Source of the DNA: Allolobophora icterica
Taxonomy: Eukaryota; Annelida; Clitellata; Crassiclitellata; Lumbricidae
Length of the DNA: 64,000 nucleotides
Assembly (NCBI GenBank): GCA_963556255.1
Contig: OY744616.1
Coordinates: 4,791,223 to 4,855,222, forward strand
Direction of reading: 5' to 3'
Shown here piece by piece: positions 44,365 through 64,000 of this stretch. Under the pieces are notes generated by a model that was not told the DNA's origin, ran no database searches, and worked only from the letters and a program-made list of their open reading frames with translations. The stretch's first letter is position 1. The number at the start of each line of letters is the position of its first letter. Made by a program: the position numbers and the translations under genes.

Positions 44365-44450
44365 CTGTCTAACGACGCTGTTTAAAAACATTGGTGATTA
44401 CCGTCGCCCTCCTCCTTTGCAATAGTTAAGGACTGACACCGCCCGATTAG
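44365..44450 (-). repeat. T-module copy
   Basis: Plus strand GTCTAACGACGCTGTTTAAA, GTCGCCCTCCTCC, GGACTGACACCGCCC. Confidence 0.55.
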
Positions 44451-44565
44451 CGCAATAGCAAAGGTTTCAAGGTAAATTTATGCAAATATTGACAGGAAGT
44501 GTCAAACTGCAGTTGCAAAAGCTATACTTAGTGGGGACGGTAGCAGATTGGGTTTAGCGTTCGCT

Positions 44566-44723
44566 CCAAACACCTTTTAAACGGCATATCACAATGCTAT
44601 ATAAACGGAAGACTTTCCCGACGATCCGTGTCAGCTCCAGAAAAGAGGTGAGGAAGTGTGGAAAGTAATTTATGTCGACGTAAACTGCATTTGTTGCCAT
44701 AAAATGTTTCGTTAAAAACTGGA
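44566..44723 (+). promoter_or_regulatory. PSE-TATA-like motif with downstream U module
   Basis: Motif CCAAACACCTTTTAAAC, spacer ggcatatcacaatgc (15), TATATAAA at 44566-44605. U arms follow at 44671-44715: GTCGACGTAAACTGC and GCCATAAAATGTTTCGTTAA. Confidence 0.5.
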
Positions 44724-44787
44724 AACAATAAGACGACATTATACTTCGGAATAAAAAAGAAGTAATTATCAAAAAAAGATCATGTTT

Positions 44788-44975
44788 ACCTGGTTAGAGC
44801 GATCGCCTTGTAACGCGTAGAGTACAGGTTCAATCCTCCTACCTGAGAAATACGGTTGCTGTGTAGGGACCTTGATTAAGTTCTTCACTTGCTCAGCGCC
44901 TTCATTGTTCTGTCGTATGGTCCTATGATCACTTCTGAACTTTGGAAGGAGGTCAGGGTAAATTGCATTGTGTTT
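44788..44975 (+). repeat. tRNA-derived SINE, family B, best copy
   Basis: ACCTGGTTAGAGCGATCGCC (A box), GTACAGGTTCAATCCTCC (B box), GGTTGCTGTGTAGGGACC, CTTCTGAACTTTGGAAGG. Confidence 0.75.
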
Positions 44976-45439
44976 GACAGTTCAATTTGTACATAGAAGA
45001 TTGTCATAAGGGTAAATGGTCATAATTTATAAAACTTATATGTCTTAACGGCAAAGGCTCATATCAAACTTATAAGTCTACACAGAGACACCGCGTTTAA
45101 AGTGGGTGACAAAGACGCTGACATTCTGTAACCTAATAACCATCATTAAGATGTCGACAATCAGGTTGTCGTAAACCACTTGGTCTACGAGAACAGCACT
45201 CGCGTCCTTTGCCCTCTGATAGATAAATCGGCGGCTTTAACTGACTTCGAAGAAAGCACGCCCTCCTACAACCTAAACTGCCTAATCTTCCGAGCCTAAT
45301 CTACCAAAAACGCTGACTAATTTAATGTAATGTAAATCTCCGAAATTTCTCAGCGCCATACAAATCAAGTCCGCGAAAAACCGTTTTAGTGCCAGGTCAC
45401 AGAATCCGGGGGAAGTGATTAGTGACGCCGAGTAGACAG

Positions 45440-45600
45440 CCAAATGTAGATGTAAATGTACAGGATTTCCTATAACGACCGTATGGTCTCGACCCCACTC
45501 ATTTTTAGGTGAGATGCTACGCCACCTCGCCGCCCGTTTGAGTAGGCGCCACGTCATTTAAGGTCCCCGTGGACAGACGGTGCTAGGATAGCTCGAAGAG
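45440..45600 (-). repeat. SINE-like family D copy
   Basis: Plus strand GTATGGTCTCGACCCCACTC, CGCCGCCCGTTTGAG, CATTTAAGGTCCCCGTGG. Confidence 0.6.
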
Positions 45601-45774
45601 TTCGGTTTTCAGTCGTGAGTGGAAAGCTACAGGAGAGAGGGTAGGCGGAGGAGAGGTCAGAGTGGCCAAATACAGACGATGAGCGAACTTGGAACGATCT
45701 TTTGGAAATTCGTTTCAAGAGCATCCCGCTTTCTTCTCTGCTCAAAAGACTGTTCTCTTTCACCGAGGTTGGGC

Positions 45775-45878
45775 TGGGAGCGCCTCTGAATAGTTTCCAT
45801 TGAAGGGGCGCTGTATGAATGCTCAGCTGATTGATTGATTGATTGATTGATTGATTAATTGATTGATTGATTGATAAA
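45775..45878 (+). repeat. Retroelement tail with GATT repeat
   Basis: GGGAGCGCCTCTGAATAG then GATT units (45828-45878), the same end as 57100-57155. Confidence 0.6.
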
Positions 45879-46013
45879 ATGTCACTCGAGACAAAAAGCC
45901 TTCCGATATTTTTAGGAAATGTATTGCGGCAAGGTAGTATGTTAGGGAGAGAGCCGCATCTCTTACTCCAACGTTGGCGACTTCGACCATGCTGAGCAGA
46001 AGAGAGGTTAGAT

Positions 46014-46341
46014 CAGGGCATATTTTAACTGTATAACTAGTGGGACAAATGTCCCAGTAGTCTTAGGATTTGTCCCAGTAGTTAGGCTGATTTGTCCCAG
46101 CAATGTATGTTTAAAGTATAACTAGCGGGACAAATGTTGCAGGAGTTTTAAGATTTGCCCCAGTAGTAAAATTAGTAAAACGCATTGTGATGAAATTCCT
46201 AAAAAAAGGTCAACAATTTTATCGGGAGATGAATTCCGAAAAAAAGGTCAGGTTTTTCAGAGATGAGTTCCAAAAAAGGTCATGAACCAGACCCATAGCT
46301 GATTTTGTCCCAGTAGTCTAAATTCCTTAAAATATGCACTG
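46014..46341. mobile_element. hAT-like MITE with perfect 8-bp target duplication
   Basis: Ends CAGGGCATATTTTAA and TTAAAATATGCACTG, flanks GGTTAGAT at 46006-46013 and 46342-46349. Interior repeats TTTGTCCCAGTAGT. 328 bp. The sequence at 57728-57813 has the same left end next to a possible transposase remnant. Confidence 0.9.
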
Positions 46342-46584
46342 GGTTAGATCGTAAAACTTAAACTTGAAGTTTATTTGAAAGGTGGGTTATTCAATAATCG
46401 CAGCCGTAAACTCCAAATTTCTAAAGTGCTACTCGATAGCTAACCTTAACGCAGGGCACCAACTTATTCGCGAGCGTATAACCGTTCCGTCAAGTCAGTG
46501 GGATTGTTCGGAGAAATCGCATGAAGAAGAAACACTGGTATCAGAAACAGGAAAAAGAAGCAGATCAAATCTCAAAGACAATAA

Positions 46585-46590
46585 TTTATT
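46585..46590 (-). terminator. Possible polyadenylation signal for ALP gene B
   Basis: AATAAA on the minus strand about 275 nt beyond the stop codon at 46865. It is the nearest canonical hexamer I noticed; sequence only, with no transcript support. Confidence 0.35.
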
Positions 46591-46864
46591 ATTGTTGGGG
46601 TTAACCATTTCAAATTTACCCTACAACGAAGTCGGGCAAAATAGAATACAAATAATGGGAGCCGAGAGAAACATTCGGACTTCCAGACAGAAAAGTGGAG
46701 TAACGCCACTTCTAGTAAGGCAGATATTTCCCCTCCACTTTAGAAAGCCGCCTGGATACAAATGGGAAAAAGAATTCCACCAATAATTTTCCTAAAGTCT
46801 CCAATTACTGATTTCCCACTGTAATACGACAAAAAAATTCCATAAATTTTCCTCAAGCCTCCAA

Positions 46865-60310
<13,446 letters not shown>

Positions 60311-60487
60311 CTGGACAGTAATGTAATGCGCACACGTAATGTTATTTGACATTTATGCAACGCTTTACGAAATACTCCCTTGTGTTTCTTGAACCTTTAA
60401 GATGTACTGCTGCATTTGGAGACAGGGAAAGGTGTCTAACGAAAGAATGATTTACGTGCCAATACTTGAGAAGCGAACTCTCCAGTG

Positions 60488-60560
60488 TTTAACGACATCT
60501 TATGGCTTTGATGTCGACCTCCTCCATTCTCCAGGCTTGGGACTGGCACCACCAGCGCAC
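60488..60560 (-). repeat. U/T hybrid module
   Basis: Plus strand GTTTAACGACATCTTATGGC (U) running into GTCGACCTCCTCCATTCTCC and CTTGGGACTGGCACC (T). Confidence 0.55.
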
Positions 60561-60665
60561 GAGCAAATTACAATTGTAATTCTTGATGGATCCAAATTTA
60601 AATGACATCATAATGGCGCAGAGTCAGCACGAGTTGACAAAATTATTGTTACATCGCGTTATGCT

Positions 60666-60799
60666 TTCTTATAGGGCGAATATTATGCTTAAAAGAGGTG
60701 TGTAATTATTTCGAGCACTTACCACCCTTGTATGACTTAATACAGGAATCTTCTCCTTTGTCTTATAGAGCAAATGCTACACTTTAAACAGGTGTGTAA
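60666..60799 (-). promoter_or_regulatory. Two S-type motifs in tandem
   Basis: Upper (60799-60760): TTACACACCTGTTTAAA, spacer gtgtagcatttgctc, TATAAGAC. Lower (60705-60666): TTACACACCTCTTTTAA, spacer gcataatattcgccc, TATAAGAA. Period 94 nt; an H1-like sequence precedes each on the same strand. Confidence 0.6.
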
Positions 60800-60877
60800 T
60801 TATTTCGAACAGTTACCACCGTTCGTATGACACAATTAACACATTTTAGTAGATTCTTATCTTGGCAATTTATATGG

Positions 60878-61337
60878 CAGCAGTTTTCAAACTTTTTATT
60901 GTACCACCAGGTAAGAAAAATCGAATATTGGCGTACCACCAGCAAAGGTCAGATCAAACGCCACAGGTGAGCGTGAAGTCCCATTGCAATTAGCTTCGAA
61001 CCGTAAGTAGACAAATTTAAAAATTAATATATAATTATAAGAATGTAATCATATCAACAAAAAGGATATATAAAATCACTGTTAGAAAGTGTTAATGTGA
61101 GCTGTGTACTTGTTTTGACAAGCACGGATTTACAATATCTGGTTTAATATTTGTCAGTTTCGAACGCAAATCTGGTTTGAGTTCAAGTTTTGTTCTGTAT
61201 TTGTTTTTGATCGAAAGCATAGCTGAAAACCAGTTTCACACAGATATTCATAGAAAATTTACATTATTTTTCGCGTACCACTTATCGACACCTGGCGTAC
61301 CAGTAGTAGTATGCGTACCACCGTTTGATAACCGCTG
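60878..61337. mobile_element. hAT-like MITE inserted after the ALP duplication
   Basis: Ends CAGCAGTTTTCAAAC and GTTTGATAACCGCTG (inverted), with TACCACC repeats inside both ends. The paralogous left segment near 11065-11080 is continuous across the site, giving an empty-site control. Flanks TTATATGG / CACATAGG against CATATTGG in the empty site suggest a decayed 8-bp duplication. Confidence 0.8.
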
Positions 61338-61344
61338 CCACATA

Positions 61345-62290
61345 GGCATAATTACCACTTTACCTACATATAGTTTGAGTATTACTACATTAGAATGTGG
61401 AGTGGCAAAACCTTTGACAATGATTGCGTTCTATAGATCTAGGGACAAATGGGTGTAATTTATACATTTGGCCATCCACTAGTAGAAATGGTGGGATGAT
61501 CTTGTCTCTAGAGTGGCTTTATTGTGTTCTACATTGTCCAGCCTGTCTTGTATATGATGTACTCCAATTTTCTTTGCGTTTTCGTACAAATTGTTTTGAT
61601 CCGCAATTGAACCAAAAACTACTCCTTTGACAAAATATTCTTTTTCCTGGGAAGGAAGTTCCTCTTCCGAAAGGAATAGTTCTAGATTTCATGATTGCAT
61701 AAGGAATGCTAGTCCTAACTGGCCTGTTATCCAAAGACTGTATTTTGATGAGCTGGTTCCTTTGTGCTTCATCTCTAGCTACAATTTGAAGAGCACCTTC
61801 CTTGATAAGAAAAACTCTACCCACTTTACCTTTTAGTATATTCGACTATCTCTTTATTGAGTTGTCTGGCTTTGTTCTAAAAATATTTTACTAGATAATT
61901 TTTCTCTCTAGTTATAAATACTTAACGCGAGAGTTACTTCCTTTCTCTCTTCCTCTGTTCCTCTGTTAAATGGAGACTGGTATGAATATTTCTAAATAAG
62001 TCAACATTTGGAATAGTCCTTGGACTGCTGTGAACAACTTCCACCCGAGCGTGCAGTGAGGTAGCATCATTTGTCCAAATTACCTTTAGCCTTGCAACTG
62101 ATATATTTGTGACATCGGTATGCACAGTTTTAGATGCCTGATTATTTAACTGGGACATATTTAATCCCTTCACCAAATTAATTGCATTTACAGACATATT
62201 TTCTGAGTCCTATGAGACTTAATCTTATTCAATTCGATTTTACTTATTAATGGTTTTACAGCATCATTTGTTGCCACAGGCTCAGCTTCA
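61345..62290 (-). mobile_element. Non-LTR ORF1-like remnant
   Basis: Minus-strand frames read HTDVTNISVARLKVIWTND, EGALQIVARDEAQRNQLIKI, FVKGVVFGSIADQNNLYENA and HPFVPRSIERNHCQRFCHST. The KGVV.G segment and a RC..CQ(R/K)(F/Y).H-type knuckle are the hallmarks of ORF1/gag of LINEs. Frame changes between pieces show decay. Confidence 0.55.
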
Positions 62291-62358
62291 GCCAATCTCT
62301 CGCTATTTGGGACTTAACCGGAACTAGGCTATAATACAGGGCAGTGTGTCTGCTTTCT

Positions 62359-62398
62359 CTTATATATGGCAAATATTACATTTAAAAGAGGTGTGGAA
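62359..62398 (-). promoter_or_regulatory. S-type PSE-TATA-like motif
   Basis: TTCCACACCTCTTTTAA, spacer atgtaatatttgcca (15), TATATAAG; intermediate between L and S TATA types. Confidence 0.55.
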
Positions 62399-62684
62399 TC
62401 ATTCTAACCGTTCCTTTGTCATTATTATACTTTGATCATCATCATAGGTAATGTGTTCTTGATTATGGGAATTTAACGGAATAGAAGGTGTTTCATGTGT
62501 TCGCAATGAGGGGCGGTACCAACAAAGGTATGCGATAATGAGTTATTTCATGCGGAATTCGTATTGAAAAATGCGTCTACCAATCGTACGCACAGTTCGA
62601 TAAGGCAAAGCATTTTAATTAATAACTAATTAAATTCGATTTTCTGGGCTGAAGCTAATGATTTCAAAACAATATAGAGTAATA

Positions 62685-63140
<456 letters not shown>

Positions 63141-63164
63141 CTGGCCATGAGTGTTACCATTACT

Positions 63165-63690
63165 CTATCCCCTTACCCTCGAATATTGTATACTGATGAT
63201 CTTATCGTGGTGGATGGCTCAGCAGAGAACGCCCACACAAGTTTCACTGGTTGGCAGAAGGCACTGGAGAGTAAAGGACTCAAAATAAATACCGGTATTG
63301 ATTTATGGAGAAGAAGCATGGACGCTGAGGAGAAAGGATGAGGAACTTCTGGAGAGGACTGAGATGAGAATGCTACGATGGATATCGGATACTTGGGGCG
63401 TCACTGAAAGACTGGAAGAAAATGAAAATATCCGGAAAACACTCGGATTGGCCTCTATATCCGACAAGGTGGTGAAACCAGACTGAAATGGTATGGACAC
63501 GTGGAGCGGGCAGAGGAGAATAGTAACATTAAGATAATCATGAAGGCACAGGTGCATGGACATCGCAGCCGGGGACACCAGAAGAAGAGATGGATGGACA
63601 TAGTTCAGCAGGACCTCAGGCTTGAAAAAAGAAGACACCGGAGATCCAGCGGCATGGAGATTGGAGATAGAGGATCCGAGTGGCTAACTC
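63165..63690 (+). mobile_element. RTE-like LINE, RT C-terminal fragment
   Basis: ILYTDDLIVVDGSAENAHTS (the (Y/F).DD of reverse transcriptase), FTGWQKALESKGLKINTG, then after a gap YGEEAWTLRRKDEELLERTE, MRMLRWISDTWGVT, LKWYGHVERAEENSN and GHQKKRWMDIVQQDLRL. This order is typical of RTE-group ORF2 ends. A deletion or frameshift near 63295 makes it dead. Confidence 0.8.
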
Positions 63691-63769
63691 CTCCCCAGCG
63701 AGGAACTAATTGTAGCCTAACCCTAAAGAAGAGCGAGATGGTGAACAACACAAGACAGCGGTCCGCGTT

Positions 63770-63915
63770 TCCTTATAGGGCGAACGGTGCGCTTAAAAGA
63801 GGTATGGAATTTATTATTTTGAATAGTTTTTACCGTTTCCGTGTATCGCATAATGCTCAGCCGAACGTCTGTGTTCTCTTATAGCGATTTTATAATCTTT
63901 AAAAGAGGTGTTGAA
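63770..63915 (-). promoter_or_regulatory. Two S-type motifs in tandem
   Basis: Upper (63915-63876): TTCAACACCTCTTTTAA, spacer agattataaaatcgc, TATAAGAG. Lower (63809-63770): TTCCATACCTCTTTTAA, spacer gcgcaccgttcgccc, TATAAGGA. Period 106 nt. Confidence 0.55.
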
Positions 63916-63923
63916 TTAACTTT

Positions 63924-64000
63924 CAGAGTTTAACGACATCTCATGGCAACAAAGGCCGTTGACATCGACAGATATTATTTTTAACAGTTCTCTCCGTTCG
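63924..64000 (-). repeat. U module with H1 part (runs to window end)
   Basis: Minus strand GTCGATGTCAACGGCCTTTG, CATGAGATGTCGTTAAAC, with CGAACGGAGAGAACTGTT before it. Upstream on the same strand of the S motif at 63876. Confidence 0.6.

Larger units (their letters stand above)
33791..46584. other. Intergenic region between ALP B 3' end and ALP A 5' end
   Basis: About 13 kb with no protein gene that I can support. It holds SINEs A, B and D, AC/TTC/GGAT/TATG microsatellites, three hAT-like MITEs, a LINE fragment, the six-motif array at 39760-40772, and unique-looking sequence at about 36550-37400 and 39240-39700 where I see nothing beyond short repeats. Gene A regulatory sequence should lie at the left end. 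Confidence 0.6.

Noticed and set aside
46382..46786. 134-codon plus-strand ORF antisense to the ALP B 3' UTR
   Set aside because: No recognisable domain, no supporting codon pattern, and it sits between a MITE and the ALP B 3' end; I could not support it as a gene.

Overview
The window is animal nuclear DNA. Introns obey GT-AG (one is GC-AG), the protein-coding sequence is split into short exons, and most of the DNA is non-LTR retrotransposon fragments, tRNA-derived SINE-like repeats, small hAT-type elements and very long microsatellites. I infer a marine invertebrate, perhaps an echinoderm or hemichordate; no species can be named from the sequence alone.

Protein genes. The only intact protein-coding content is two tandem, same-strand (minus) copies of an alkaline phosphatase gene. 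Gene A has its signal-peptide exon at 33325-33418 and runs leftward through nine exons to 711; its last exon lies left of position 1. Gene B enters from the right: exons equivalent to A exons 4-9 lie at 60310-52311, and its terminal exon with stop is at 46865-47157. Exon phases match throughout, and the six exons visible in both genes encode 277 comparable residues, of which I count 239 identical. Introns of the two copies are also alignable in patches (for example 165-12560 against about 50740-62670), so this is a segmental duplication with a period near 50 kb. Insertions present in only one copy date later events.

Repeats. Non-LTR fragments lie at 1740-2270, 12060-12345, 41990-42920 (interrupted by a hAT element), 56900-57155, 30296-30556, 63165-63690, and as ORF1-like remnants at 11100-11720, 18515-19010 and 61380-62290. 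hAT-like elements with TIRs, and several with perfect 8-bp target duplications, are at 42387-42686, 43221-43366, 46014-46341 and 60878-61337. Microsatellites include a 0.67-kb ATAC/AC block, a 0.94-kb AGATT/GGATT block, and a 1.27-kb array of a 19-bp unit.

The signal I consider most unusual is a short bipartite motif that occurs about 55 times on both strands: a 17-nt element close to TTAGACACCTTTAAAAC, a spacer of almost invariably 15 nt whose sequence is not conserved, then a TATA-like box. This is the layout of a snRNA-type (PSE plus TATA) promoter. Downstream of it, in many cases on the same strand, come two related repeat modules (here called U and T) that can fold into short hairpins, with base changes that keep stems paired. 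In places promoter and module alternate in tandem (39760-40772, 60660-60800, 10770-11020). I propose, as inference, a dispersed family of snRNA-like minigenes. A second unexplained structure is the GC-richer block at 26475-29400, which contains at least 15 short hairpins of differing sequence, many on a period near 35 bp.
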